In this document: in pieces, positions 23,843 through 31,839 of the stretch | Layout of the letters: each line of letters opens with the position of its first letter | Numbering within the stretch: the first letter of the stretch is position 1 | From: Micrococcus endophyticus | Lineage (GTDB): Bacteria; Actinomycetota; Actinomycetes; Actinomycetales; Micrococcaceae | DNA length: 64,000 nt | Reading direction: 5' to 3' | NCBI RefSeq assembly: GCF_014205115.1 | Contig: NZ_JACHMW010000001.1 | Span: 992,001-1,056,000 of the forward strand | Notes under the pieces: generated by a model | What the model was told of the DNA's origin: nothing | Database searches by the model: none | What the model saw: the letters and a program-made list of their open reading frames with translations, nothing else | Made by a program: the position numbers and the translations under genes

Positions 23843-25006
23843 TCAGGCCGGGATGAGACCGGCGTAGTCGGTGGAGTAGTACTTCACCGGGGTGTGCGGG
23901 ATCCGGTCCCACACCGCCGGGTCCACCTGCTGCACGGCGCCGGTGGCCATGCCGTCCAAGGCCGCCGTCACCGCCAGCACGTTCTGCTGGACGAGCTTGC
24001 CGCGGGCCTTGTGGCCGAGGCTGTTCGTGTTTCCCGACGTCTCGAAGAAGATCGCGACGTTCGAGTGCCCCGTGGGGTTCAGCCCGTTCCAGTCCAGGCC
24101 CATCATCATCGCGGAGACGACGCCGCCGTGGATGTCGATCACCGTGTTCTCGCCGACGTCGTAGCGGTCCGTGCTGATGTGCCCGCGGTGCAGGGTCTCC
24201 AGCCAGACGTGGCCGGCGAGCTGACGTGCCAGGCGGTCGTACTCGCCGCCGCGGATGCTCGGCAGGGTCGGTCCGCCGGGGGCGAGGGAGACGCCGAGGG
24301 ACAGCGTGACGTCCTCGCCCGTGACCCAGTCCTGCTTGAGCCACTGGTGGTGGATGTCCAGGGCGAACTCGGGCTTGACCATGGTCCAGTACTCGTACCA
24401 GGCGCGGGACTCCCGCGCCTGGAAGCGGCCGACGCCCCAGTCGCGGTTGAGGTCCACGGTGCGCGGGCGCCCGCGGCCGTCGAGCAGCGGCGCGTCCGCC
24501 TCGCGGTCCCAGAGGGTGGTGCCTCGGGTGTTCGCCTCGGAGCCGTCCGGGTTGTACATGGGGATCACGTGGACGGTGAACTCCTCGCGCATCCGGCGGT
24601 AGGCCGGGGAGCCGTTGCCGCCCAGCGAGGCGAGGACGTCGAGGGTCGCGTCCAGGCCGTAGGGCTCGTTGCCGTGGATCCGGCCCTGCAGCCAGACGTG
24701 GCGCGGGCCGTGGCCGACGAGCGCCACGTAGAGGTCCCGACCCTGCTCGGAGTGCGCCTCGGCCGTGCCGACCTCCGCCAGGGTGGCCACGCGGATCGCG
24801 CCGCGGGAGGTCCGCTCGAGCTTGCGCAGCTCGCGGAGCATGTCCGCCAGGTCGCGGATGGCGGCCAGCGGCGGGGTGTCGGACGGGGTGGGCATCGAGC
24901 CGGCCGCCTGCGCGGCGGGCGCGGCCACGAGCGGCAGGGCGACGGCGGAGGCGAGGACGCCCAGGGCGCCGCGGCGGGACAGGGACGGGGAGGTGAGAGG
25001 GCTCAT
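23843..25006 (-). CDS. Tat-exported M14-family zinc carboxypeptidase
   Basis: A 387-aa secreted metallopeptidase. The N-terminus SLSRRGALGVLASAVALPLV ending AAQAA is a twin-arginine signal with a likely cut near residue 34. The M14 zinc site is HGNEPYG (His and Glu) plus DIHHQW (third His), and the general-base Glu lies in FFETSGN. Substrate residues include NPDGSEANTRG and DLNRDWG. It trims C-terminal residues from peptides outside the cell, possibly wall peptides. The ATG looks leaderless: TACCCT is seven bases upstream. A CRP-like palindrome lies just above the promoter. Confidence 0.88.
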   Translation of the reverse strand: MSPLTSPSLSRRGALGVLASAVALPLVAAPAAQAAGSMPTPSDTPPLAAIRDLADMLRELRKLERTSRGAIRVATLAEVGTAEAHSEQGRDLYVALVGHGPRHVWLQGRIHGNEPYGLDATLDVLASLGGNGSPAYRRMREEFTVHVIPMYNPDGSEANTRGTTLWDREADAPLLDGRGRPRTVDLNRDWGVGRFQARESRAWYEYWTMVKPEFALDIHHQWLKQDWVTGEDVTLSLGVSLAPGGPTLPSIRGGEYDRLARQLAGHVWLETLHRGHISTDRYDVGENTVIDIHGGVVSAMMMGLDWNGLNPTGHSNVAIFFETSGNTNSLGHKARGKLVQQNVLAVTAALDGMATGAVQQVDPAVWDRIPHTPVKYYSTDYAGLIPA

Positions 25007-25013
25007 GCGCCAG

Positions 25014-25019
25014 AGGGTA
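25014..25019 (-). promoter_or_regulatory. -10 box TACCCT, leaderless carboxypeptidase start
   Basis: Minus-strand TACCCT ends seven bases before the ATG at 25006; no Shine-Dalgarno sequence is present. Confidence 0.5.
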
Positions 25020-25027
25020 ACAGGGGG

Positions 25028-25043
25028 CGTGACGCAGATCACG
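25028..25043. promoter_or_regulatory. CRP/GlxR-like palindrome CGTGA-N6-TCACG
   Basis: CGTGACGCAGATCACG has perfect 5-bp arms around six bases, matching the GTGA-N6-TCAC core of cAMP-CRP/GlxR sites. It lies 22-37 bases before the carboxypeptidase ATG, over the -35 region, a position that would favour repression. Confidence 0.5.
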
Positions 25044-25065
25044 CGGGGCCCGTGAGGGCCCCGCG
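25042..25065 (-). terminator. Terminator upstream of the carboxypeptidase gene, past gnd
   Basis: CGCGGGGCCC and its complement form a perfect 10-bp stem with loop GTGA, starting ten bases past the gnd stop. Confidence 0.75.
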
Positions 25066-25074
25066 CGGTCCGGC

Positions 25075-26637
25075 TCAGTCCTGCGTGGGGTCGCCCTCGG
25101 CCGGCTGCGGCATGACCACGGGCACGCCCTCGCCGTCCACCTCGGTGCGGTCGCCGGACCACAGCGTGTGGAACGAGCCCTCGCGGTCCACGCGCAGGTA
25201 GGTGTGCGCGCCGAAGTAGTCGCGCTGGCCCTGCACGAGAGCGGCGGGCAGGCGGTCGGCGCGCAGGCCGTCGTAGTAGGCCAGGGCGGAGGAGAACACG
25301 GGCACGGGGACGCCGGCGGCGACGGCGGCGCCCACCACGCGGCGCCAGGCCGGCAGGGCCTCGGCGATCGCCTGGGCGAACTCGGGGGCGAACAGCAGGT
25401 TCAGCGGCTGGCCCTCGGCGCGCGTGCCCGGCTCCGGGTGGCGGGCGGTGTCCCGGCCGCCGAAGGCCTGCATGATCACGTCGAGCAGGTCGGCGCGGAT
25501 GATGCAGCCGTCCCGCCACAGCGAGGCGATGGTGCCCAGGTCCAGCGACCAGCCGTACTCCTCGGCGGCGGCGGCGAGCATGTCCATGCCCTGCGCGTAG
25601 GCCACGAGCTTGGAGGCGAACAGCGCCTGGCGCACATCCTCCACGAATGCGTCCGTGTCCGTCACCGCGGGGACCGCGGCCTCGTCCACGCCGGCCTGCA
25701 GAACCTCGCGCGCCGCGGCGCGCACCTCGCGCTGGGAGGACAGGGAGCGGGCGAAGACGGACTCGGCGATCGCTGCCACCGGGGAGCCGACGTCGAGCCC
25801 CGAGATGGCGGTCCACCGGCCGGTGCCCTTCTGCCCGGCCTCGTCCACGATCACGTCCACGAGCGGGCGGCCCGTGGCCGCGTCCACCTGGGCGAGCACC
25901 TCGGCCGTGATCTCGATGAGGTAGGAGGCAAGGTCGGTCTGGTTCCACGCCGTGAACACCTCGGCCTGCTCGGCGGGCTCGAGGCCGCCCACGCGGCGCA
26001 GCAGGTCGTAGGCCTCGCCGATGACCTGCATGTCCGCGTACTCGATGCCGTTGTGGACCATCTTCACGTAGTGGCCGGCGCCGTCCGTGCCGACCCAGGC
26101 GCAGCACGGCTCCCCCTCGAACTGAGCGGAGATCTTCTCGAGCATCGGGCCGAGAGCCTCGTAGGACTTCTCCGGACCGCCGGGCATGATCGCCGGACCG
26201 TGCAGGGCACCCTCCTCGCCGCCGGAGACGCCGACGCCCACGAAGTGCAGGCCCTTCTCGGCGAGGGCCGCCTCGCGGCGGCGGGTGTCCTCGTAGTGGG
26301 AGTTGCCGGCATCGATGACGATGTCGCCCTCGTCCAGCAGGGGGACGAGCTGGTCGATGACGGCGTCCACGGGGGCGCCCGCCTTGACCATGATGAGCAC
26401 CCGGCGCGGCACGGCGAGGGACTGCACGAGCTCGGCGAGCGTCTCCGTCGCCACGAACGCGCCCTCGTCGCCGTGCTCGGCCACAAGCTGGTCCGTGCGG
26501 GCCCGACTGCGGTTGTGCAGGGCCACCGTGTAGCCGTGGCGGGCGAAGTTGCGGGCGAGGTTGGCGCCCATCACCGCCAGGCCCGTGACGCCGATGTCGG
26601 CCGTGCCGACGGGGACGGTGGTGGTCTGCTCGGTCAT
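25075..26637 (-). CDS. gnd: 6-Phosphogluconate dehydrogenase (decarboxylating)
   Basis: A 520-aa enzyme of the oxidative pentose phosphate pathway, converting 6-phosphogluconate to ribulose-5-phosphate with NADPH formation. The Rossmann start is IGVTGLAVMGANLARNFARHGY; the substrate site is VGVGVSGGEEGALHGP and the catalytic Lys is in HYVKMVHNGIEY. DEAGQKGTGRWTAI is present. It is the long (~480-500 aa) dimeric form with a C-terminal extension ending MPQPAEGDPTQD. AGGAGG precedes ATG by nine bases. The ppk2 stop lies ~80 bases upstream. Confidence 0.97.
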   Translation of the reverse strand: MTEQTTTVPVGTADIGVTGLAVMGANLARNFARHGYTVALHNRSRARTDQLVAEHGDEGAFVATETLAELVQSLAVPRRVLIMVKAGAPVDAVIDQLVPLLDEGDIVIDAGNSHYEDTRRREAALAEKGLHFVGVGVSGGEEGALHGPAIMPGGPEKSYEALGPMLEKISAQFEGEPCCAWVGTDGAGHYVKMVHNGIEYADMQVIGEAYDLLRRVGGLEPAEQAEVFTAWNQTDLASYLIEITAEVLAQVDAATGRPLVDVIVDEAGQKGTGRWTAISGLDVGSPVAAIAESVFARSLSSQREVRAAAREVLQAGVDEAAVPAVTDTDAFVEDVRQALFASKLVAYAQGMDMLAAAAEEYGWSLDLGTIASLWRDGCIIRADLLDVIMQAFGGRDTARHPEPGTRAEGQPLNLLFAPEFAQAIAEALPAWRRVVGAAVAAGVPVPVFSSALAYYDGLRADRLPAALVQGQRDYFGAHTYLRVDREGSFHTLWSGDRTEVDGEGVPVVMPQPAEGDPTQD

Positions 26638-26717
26638 CGCGGGTGGCCTCCTGTGGCTCGGACGGTGGGACGGGCCGTGCCGGACACGGACCCGCCCCCA
26701 GCCTACGTCGACCGCGG

Positions 26718-27632
26718 TCAGTCTCCCACGGCGTCGCGGCCGCGGCGCACGATCAGCGGGTCTGGGGTGCCGACGACCTCGTGGTCCTTGCCCTCGTACT
26801 CGAACTGGGACAGGAAGTAGCGCATCGCGTTGAGGCGGGCCCGCTTCTTGTCGTTGGAGCGGATGGAGATCCACGGGGCGTGGTCCGTGTCCGTGTGGAG
26901 GAACATGGCCTCCTTGGCCTCCGTGTACGCCTCCCAGCGGTCCAGGGACTCGAGGTCCATGGGCGAGAGCTTCCACTGGCGGACCGGGTCGATCTGACGG
27001 ATCGCGAAGCGCGTGCGCTGCTCGGTCTGGGTGACGGAGAACCAGAACTTGGTGAGGTGGATGCCGTCGTCCGCGAGCATCTTCTCGAACAGCGGCACCT
27101 GGTTCATGAAGCGGCGGTACTGCTCGTCCGTGGAGAAGCCCATCACCCGTTCGACGCCGGAGCGGTTGTACCACGAGCGGTCGAACAGCACGATCTCGCC
27201 CGCCGTGGGGAAGTGCTGGATGTAGCGCTGGAAGTACCACTGGCCGAGCTCGCGGTCCGAAGGCTTGTTGAGGGCCACGACGCGGGCGGTGCGGGGGTTC
27301 AGGTGCTCGGTGAAGCGCTTGATGGTGCCGCCCTTGCCGGCGGCGTCGCGGCCCTCGAACACGATGATGTGGCGCTGGCCGGTGTCCTCGCCCCAGTACT
27401 GCAGCTTGAGCAGTTCGATCTGCAGGCGGTACTTCTCCAGCTCGTACTCCTCGCGCGTCATGCGCGTCTCGTACGGGTAGTCCTCCTTCCACGTCTCCAC
27501 GGCGCGGCCCTGCGGATCGATCAGGTCGGGATCGTTGGTGTGACCGTCCGAGACGGTGTAGCCGCCGTCGCGCAGCTTGTCGATGAACTCGCGGAGGTTC
27601 TCGCGGGGGGCGTCGGGCTGCAGCAGCTCCAT
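26718..27632 (-). CDS. ppk2: Polyphosphate kinase 2 (class I)
   Basis: A 304-aa PPK2 that transfers phosphate between polyphosphate and nucleotides; class I enzymes favour ADP or GDP to ATP or GTP. Walker A is EGRDAAGKGGTIKR, the lid and Walker B are in IVLFDRSWYNRSGVERVMGF, and WKLSPMDLES is conserved. Length matches single-domain PPK2. GAAGGAGA lies upstream of the ATG. It precedes gnd on the same strand with an 80-base gap, so joint transcription is possible. Confidence 0.95.
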   Translation of the reverse strand: MELLQPDAPRENLREFIDKLRDGGYTVSDGHTNDPDLIDPQGRAVETWKEDYPYETRMTREEYELEKYRLQIELLKLQYWGEDTGQRHIIVFEGRDAAGKGGTIKRFTEHLNPRTARVVALNKPSDRELGQWYFQRYIQHFPTAGEIVLFDRSWYNRSGVERVMGFSTDEQYRRFMNQVPLFEKMLADDGIHLTKFWFSVTQTEQRTRFAIRQIDPVRQWKLSPMDLESLDRWEAYTEAKEAMFLHTDTDHAPWISIRSNDKKRARLNAMRYFLSQFEYEGKDHEVVGTPDPLIVRRGRDAVGD

Positions 27633-27837
27633 GGTCCGTCTCCTTCACTGGGTGCGTCACCGTGCCCGTCCGTCCCCCTCCTCGGTACGACGGCGGCGGG
27701 CCGCGGCCTGTGCTCTTCCCACCATTATGGGCGCGCGGCGGATGAGGAAGCCTGGCCCGGCAGCGCAGCCGGGTGAACAGCAGGTGAACCCTGGGAGGCG
27801 AACGGTCACGACCCCGGGCCGGCGAGGGCCGGCCGGC

Positions 27838-28338
27838 TCAGCCGCGCGGGCCGACGCCCAGGAGCTCGTCGATCGCCGCGACGGCGGCATGCGCCGCGTC
27901 GACGTCGGCGAACTGGGCGACGGCGTCGTCGTACCGGCGGTGGCCGGGCAGCTTCAGGCCCACCGTGGCGCCGTCGGTGACGGGCAGAATCCAGATCCGG
28001 CCGCGCGGCTCCACGTCGCGGGACTCGGCGACGTCGGCCTCCTCGAACTCGCGGTCGTAGCCGGCCCACTCGACGCCGGGGCGCGGGGTGTCGGCGCCGT
28101 CGAGGACGTCGCGTCCGCCCATGCGCAGGCAGGTGACGGACTGGAGCAGGGCGTCGAGCGTGCGGGCCGCCGCCTTGCCCGCCAGCTCGTCCTGGAAGAG
28201 GCCGAGGATGGACCACTGCCCGTCCTGCAGGAACAGCATGGTCTGCCTGGCCTCGCCGCCGGTGATGACGGCGAGGTGACGGGCGGCGCCGTCGGGGCGG
28301 GCGGGGAGCTTCCAGAAGCCGAGGGGGGTGGCGGACAT
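27838..28338 (-). CDS. Uncharacterised 166-aa protein
   Basis: A soluble protein with no family I can name with confidence. It starts SATPLGFWKLPARPDGAARHLAVITGGEARQTMLF, has an acidic middle (YDREFEEADVAESRD) and ends near AAIDELLGVGPRG; two Trp-rich stretches (GQWSILGLF, GRIWILPV) suggest beta strands. The ATG is chosen because the -10 box TAGGGT lies seven bases upstream (leaderless); an in-frame GTG nine bases earlier would overlap that box. It is followed on this strand by ppk2 after ~200 bases. Confidence 0.7.
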   Translation of the reverse strand: MSATPLGFWKLPARPDGAARHLAVITGGEARQTMLFLQDGQWSILGLFQDELAGKAAARTLDALLQSVTCLRMGGRDVLDGADTPRPGVEWAGYDREFEEADVAESRDVEPRGRIWILPVTDGATVGLKLPGHRRYDDAVAQFADVDAAHAAVAAIDELLGVGPRG

Positions 28339-28345
28339 GCGCTCC

Positions 28346-28351
28346 ACCCTA
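28346..28351 (-). promoter_or_regulatory. -10 box TAGGGT, leaderless start
   Basis: Minus-strand TAGGGT followed by GGAGCGC and ATG. The fasR promoter has the same order (TAGGAT, GGAGCGC, ATG). Confidence 0.55.
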
Positions 28352-28371
28352 CTGCTCGGTCCGCGACCCGT

Positions 28372-28989
28372 TCAGTGGGCGGGGGCGTCCTGCGGGGTGG
28401 ACGCACCGTGCCGGGCGCCGAACGTGGGGTCGTGCGTGCCGACCTTGCGGGCGGCGGCGAGGTGGCCGCCCAGGTAGGCCGCCGCGCCCGCAACGCCCAT
28501 GCCGCCCAGCCCGAGGGCAACGCCCAGACGGTGCCGGCCGGCCACCCGCGCGGCGAGTGAGGCGGCCTGCAGCGTCATGCCCGCCGCGTTGCCGGCCGCG
28601 TGCACCACGCCGACGCGCCGTTCGGGGCGGCCCGCCGAGGCGTACTCCGCCCACCCGGTGACGGCGGCCGGGACGGCGGAGGCGAGCCCGATGCCGGTCA
28701 GCAGGGTGGCGCCGCCGCGGGCGTCCTCGCCGCCGAGCAGGTCCAGGGCGGTGGCGCTCATCCAGGTGCCCATCGGCACCTCGATCAGCAACGGATGCAG
28801 GGCGTGCCCCAGCCAGGCGCCCTGCAGGGCTGCGCGCCGGACCGGGCCCGCCACGAGGGTCGAGGAGAGGGCGTCGCCCGCGGCGACGGCCGGATCCAGG
28901 GCACGGGCCTGCTCGAGGTGGTGCAGCGCGGGGCTGAGCGGGCCGGTGGGGCGGGGTGCGGGGCGGCGGGTGCGGCGCGACTCGGTCAT
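28372..28989 (-). CDS. DUF2231-like membrane protein
   Basis: A 205-aa protein with about four hydrophobic segments (LLIEVPMGTWMSATALDLLGG, LLTGIGLASAVPAAVTGWAEY, AAGNAAGMTLQAASLAAR, LGVALGLGGMGVAGAAAYLGGHL). GHALHPLLIEVPMGTW and GYLGGHL-type ends are typical of DUF2231. His residues in the membrane region recall heme-binding or redox membrane proteins, but no role is established. Two ATGs are adjacent (28992, 28989); AGGAC is better spaced for the second. It is divergent from the lysozyme-like gene. Confidence 0.78.
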   Translation of the reverse strand: MTESRRTRRPAPRPTGPLSPALHHLEQARALDPAVAAGDALSSTLVAGPVRRAALQGAWLGHALHPLLIEVPMGTWMSATALDLLGGEDARGGATLLTGIGLASAVPAAVTGWAEYASAGRPERRVGVVHAAGNAAGMTLQAASLAARVAGRHRLGVALGLGGMGVAGAAAYLGGHLAAARKVGTHDPTFGARHGASTPQDAPAH

Positions 28990-29147
28990 CATTTGTCCTG
29001 GTCAGGGCCCGAGGAAGCCGGGCGGGGGCGGTGCGCTCACGCTAGCGCCGGGCGGTCGCCCACGCCCAGGACCGAGACCCGGCAGGACGAGGACCGCAGC
29101 GCCGCCGGGTCCTCACCCGCGCGGGCCCGATCTGCCAGGGTGGATTG

Positions 29148-29732
29148 ATGGGACTGCTGCGCGACCTGTTCTCCCGTTCCTCCTCCGGCGCCGTCGAGGT
29201 GCTCGCGGCCCGGCTGGAGAACGCTCCGGCCATCGTGGCGGCGGCCGGACGGGCCGACATGCCGGTGTCCGTGGCCGCGGCGCTGGCGGAGCTCGAGTCC
29301 GGCGGGCGCAACGTGTTCGGCCGCGACCGCGGCGGCGTGTTCGCGACCCCCGGCGCACCCCCGGTGGCGGTCACGCGCGAGCGGGTGGCCGAGCTGCGGC
29401 GCCGGGTCGCGGCCGGGGAGACCTCCAACGGGGTGGGTCCGGCGCAGATCACGTGGCCGCCGTTCTTCGACCGCGCGGACGCCGAGGGCCTCGACCTGGC
29501 CGAACCGGAGGACAACCTGACCCTCGGCCTGCGCATCCTGCACGAGCACGCGGCCGGGGACCTCTCCTCGGACGGGCTCGAGCGGGCGGGGACGCTGTAC
29601 AACGCGGGCACGCTCGCCGGCGGGGTCACCGGCTATGGCCGCCGCCTGGCCCGGGCCACGCGGCAGTTGGCCGGGCGGCTGGGCGAGCCTGCCTATCCGT
29701 CGTCGTCTGTCCACAAGGCAGGAGCCACTTAG
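29148..29732 (+). CDS. Lysozyme-like (lytic transglycosylase fold) protein
   Basis: A 194-aa protein with GH23-type landmarks in order: catalytic-Glu motif AALAELESGGRN (about residue 47), SNGVGPAQITWP (GLMQ-like, about residue 100) and the LYNAGTLAGGVTGYGRRLARA end motif. It should cleave the glycan strand of peptidoglycan. There is no signal peptide or binding domain, as in phage lysozymes. AGGGTGG lies before the ATG; a TTG sits directly in front. The last ~10 residues (SSSVHKAGAT) run into AT-rich DNA, so the native C-terminus may have been replaced. Its stop overlaps the convergent ORFan by three bases. Confidence 0.72.
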   Translation: MGLLRDLFSRSSSGAVEVLAARLENAPAIVAAAGRADMPVSVAAALAELESGGRNVFGRDRGGVFATPGAPPVAVTRERVAELRRRVAAGETSNGVGPAQITWPPFFDRADAEGLDLAEPEDNLTLGLRILHEHAAGDLSSDGLERAGTLYNAGTLAGGVTGYGRRLARATRQLAGRLGEPAYPSSSVHKAGAT

Positions 29733-30625
29733 ATCACATCGACGGCCGCTACTCTGGGGGGGTCGTAAGTTTCCCACATTGGATGCGGAATGACCGATCC
29801 CGGCCCGTATGCCGCACCCTTCTCCACGATATGGCGGTTCTCCCAGTATGCAATTTTTTCAGCAACCGGACCATAGCCCGTGATCGAATATCCAACTACC
29901 ACCATGTGACGCTGGAGACGAAAGAATATCTCCTCCTCGGACAACTCTCTTAAGGTCAGATGCGTATCAGCCACAAGTAGACCCAGTCGTGGAACCAGTT
30001 TCATGGGAAAGGTGCGCCGTCCATGAAAATCAGCCAGTACCGGATACATATGTATAACGGGTGAGACATAACCCGCATCCCCACGGTTAGGCCGGATTAT
30101 CTTGACGTGATGCACAGTTACCTCTCGATGGGTGCACCCGATGCCCAGGAAAAGCGCCAGGTCGTTTTGTGCAACTCGCTCCGAGCTTGGCTCCCCGGGC
30201 TCCACCCAAACAGAGGGGCGCACCCACTCGTCCACCCATGATCTACTGAGCACAAGTGCTCCGGCGGCGAACTCTATATCAACGTTCGCTATCTCAAGGC
30301 GCAACGCTTCGTTCGTAGCTTCTACAGAATGCCGAGACAATCTTGCGGACTCCACCGCCGACTCGGCCATCGACTTGCTGACTCCCACAGACTTCCACGT
30401 AATCACGAGAAGAACAAGGGTCGCGGCCAATGAAGCAACAGACGTCAGCGCACTCCAGTCCATAGGGCCAAGAAACTCGAATACTCCCCGGCCTCTCAGC
30501 AAGTCGCCCCAACCTTCATGCGCGACATCCCATCTAAGCGCTGCGGCACAGCACATTGTGGCAATCGTGAGCCAAAGCGCTAAAATAAGCGGGCATGAAA
30601 TGGGACTGCAAACACAAATACCCAT
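29729..30625 (-). CDS. AT-rich ORFan with two N-terminal membrane segments
   Basis: A 298-aa protein without a recognised family. Two hydrophobic segments occupy the first ~75 residues (CPLILALWLTIATMCCAAAL and LTSVASLAATLVLLVITW), then a helical stretch (SMAESAVESARLSRHSVEATNEALRLE) that may form a coiled coil, then ~170 residues of probably beta-rich domain with REVTVHHVKII and WENRHIVEKGAAYGPG. The ATG is chosen for GGAG five bases upstream; the frame stays open to a TTG seven codons earlier. Codon usage differs sharply from all neighbours. A defence or phage-related role is possible but unsupported. Confidence 0.7.
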   Translation of the reverse strand: MGICVCSPISCPLILALWLTIATMCCAAALRWDVAHEGWGDLLRGRGVFEFLGPMDWSALTSVASLAATLVLLVITWKSVGVSKSMAESAVESARLSRHSVEATNEALRLEIANVDIEFAAGALVLSRSWVDEWVRPSVWVEPGEPSSERVAQNDLALFLGIGCTHREVTVHHVKIIRPNRGDAGYVSPVIHMYPVLADFHGRRTFPMKLVPRLGLLVADTHLTLRELSEEEIFFRLQRHMVVVGYSITGYGPVAEKIAYWENRHIVEKGAAYGPGSVIPHPMWETYDPPRVAAVDVI

Positions 30626-30653
30626 AACCACTCCATTCAAATACAATCATTAG

Positions 30654-30659
30654 ATTCTA
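30654..30659 (-). promoter_or_regulatory. -10 box TAGAAT for the ORFan
   Basis: Minus-strand TAGAAT ~29 bases before the ORFan ATG, leaving a ~20-nt leader with GGAG. The gene therefore carries its own promoter within the AT-rich segment. Confidence 0.5.
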
Positions 30660-30661
30660 CA

Positions 30662-31006
30662 TTAAGGGGTATTAATCAGGAGGACGTAGGCCAACGTGCC
30701 GGCGGCGATCGAGAGCAGCGTGCGGCGCCCGGCCAGCAGGTGGACCGCCACGGTCACCGCGGCGGCGACGAGCGCGTGCAGCACACGGGTGCCGTCCACG
30801 GGCGCGCCGGGGGCGAGGGCGGCGGCGTCGAGCAGCATCACGAGCGCGAGGATCGTGAGCACGCCGGCGGGCATCCACACGGCCAGGCGCGCCACGAGGG
30901 CCGACTCACGCAGCGGCCGCAGCAGGGCGAAGGGCAGGGCACGCAGGGCGAAGGTGACCAGGCCCGCGACCACGGCCGCGGCCACGAGGTAGGCGGCGCC
31001 GCTCAT
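30662..31006 (-). CDS. azlD: AzlD-family branched-chain amino acid export subunit
   Basis: A 114-aa membrane protein with four hydrophobic segments, the small partner of AzlC. VAGLVTFALRALPFALL and VWMPAGVLTILALVMLL are typical. AzlCD/BrnFE-type pairs export leucine, isoleucine, valine or analogues. Its ATG overlaps the azlC stop (ATGA). The C-terminal residues LINTP are encoded by AT-rich DNA at the edge of the insert, so the original end may have been altered. Confidence 0.9.
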   Translation of the reverse strand: MSGAAYLVAAAVVAGLVTFALRALPFALLRPLRESALVARLAVWMPAGVLTILALVMLLDAAALAPGAPVDGTRVLHALVAAAVTVAVHLLAGRRTLLSIAAGTLAYVLLINTP

Positions 31007-31824
31007 CGGGCCTCCTCCCCCGCGGCCGGCACGGGCTCGCCGCGGCCGGGGACCACGGGCACGGGGCCGGTGACGGGCGTCGGCTCCGGCAGGGGCAGGG
31101 ACGCGCCGCGCGCGGCGAGCAGGTGGAGGGCGACGAGCGCCGCGGCGTCGAGGGCGAACGCCACCACGAGCAGACGCCCCGGGGCGATCAGCAGCGCCAC
31201 CCCGACGGCGAGCGTGGCCACCAGCACCAGCGGCACCTGGCGGCGGGTGCGGGCCGCGTCCAGGGCCAGGACGATGAACAGGGCGACGAGCGCGAACTCG
31301 AGCCCCTCCACCGGGCCCGGCAGCAGCCAGGCCACCGCGACGCCCGCGAGCCCGCCGAGCACCCAGTAGGCGTGCAGCGCGACCTGCAGGGCGATCAGCC
31401 GCGGCGCGGTCCAGCCGCGCGGGTGGGAGGCGGCGATCGCGTAGGCCTCGTCGATCAGCGCGCCCATCGAGTACAGCCGGGCCAGCGGATGCCGGACCAC
31501 GCGCAGCGGGAAGCTGAACGCGTAGAACACGTGCCGGAAGTTCACGAGGAACACCGTCACCGCGATCGTGAGCAGGGGCGTGGCGGCCACCGCGAGGGAG
31601 ACGAGCAGCAGCTCCACGGAGCCGGCGAACACCACCACGGAGAACAGCGGCGCCACCCACGCGGGCAGGCCGGCCTGGACCACGAGCATCCCGAAGGCCA
31701 CACCCAGCGGGAACAGGCCGAGCCCGGCGGCCAGGGACAGGCGGACGCCGGTGCGGACCTCCGCCCCGCGCGACGGCGGCGGGGCGGGGTGCGGCGAGGA
31801 GCGGGGCGCAGAGGGTGCGTTCAT
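31003..31824 (-). CDS. azlC: AzlC-family branched-chain amino acid permease
   Basis: A 273-aa membrane protein, the large subunit of an AzlC/BrnF exporter. Family motifs are LGLFPLGVAFGMLVVQAGL, FAGSVELLLVSLA, NFRHVFYAFSFPL and DEAYAIAAS. About seven hydrophobic segments are followed by a Pro-rich cytoplasmic tail of ~45 residues. Translationally coupled to azlD. No LrpA-type regulator, the usual controller, is adjacent. Confidence 0.92.
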   Translation of the reverse strand: MNAPSAPRSSPHPAPPPSRGAEVRTGVRLSLAAGLGLFPLGVAFGMLVVQAGLPAWVAPLFSVVVFAGSVELLLVSLAVAATPLLTIAVTVFLVNFRHVFYAFSFPLRVVRHPLARLYSMGALIDEAYAIAASHPRGWTAPRLIALQVALHAYWVLGGLAGVAVAWLLPGPVEGLEFALVALFIVLALDAARTRRQVPLVLVATLAVGVALLIAPGRLLVVAFALDAAALVALHLLAARGASLPLPEPTPVTGPVPVVPGRGEPVPAAGEEAR

Positions 31825-31839
31825 GACGGGGTCAGGGTC

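Larger units (their letters stand above)
29700..30665. other. AT-rich segment, probably acquired
   Basis: Base composition falls abruptly to roughly half GC from about 29700 to 30665, with TAT, ATA, AAT and AGA codons rarely seen in the flanks. It contains one ORFan and its promoter. The left edge is inside the end of the lysozyme-like gene, the right edge at the end of azlD (TTAATACCCC just before its stop). I see no transposase, integrase, direct repeats or terminal inverted repeats. Confidence 0.75.

Noticed and set aside
29700-30665. Insertion sequence or integrated element with att sites
   Set aside because: I looked for terminal inverted repeats, flanking direct repeats, a transposase and an integrase and saw none; only the composition shift supports acquisition.
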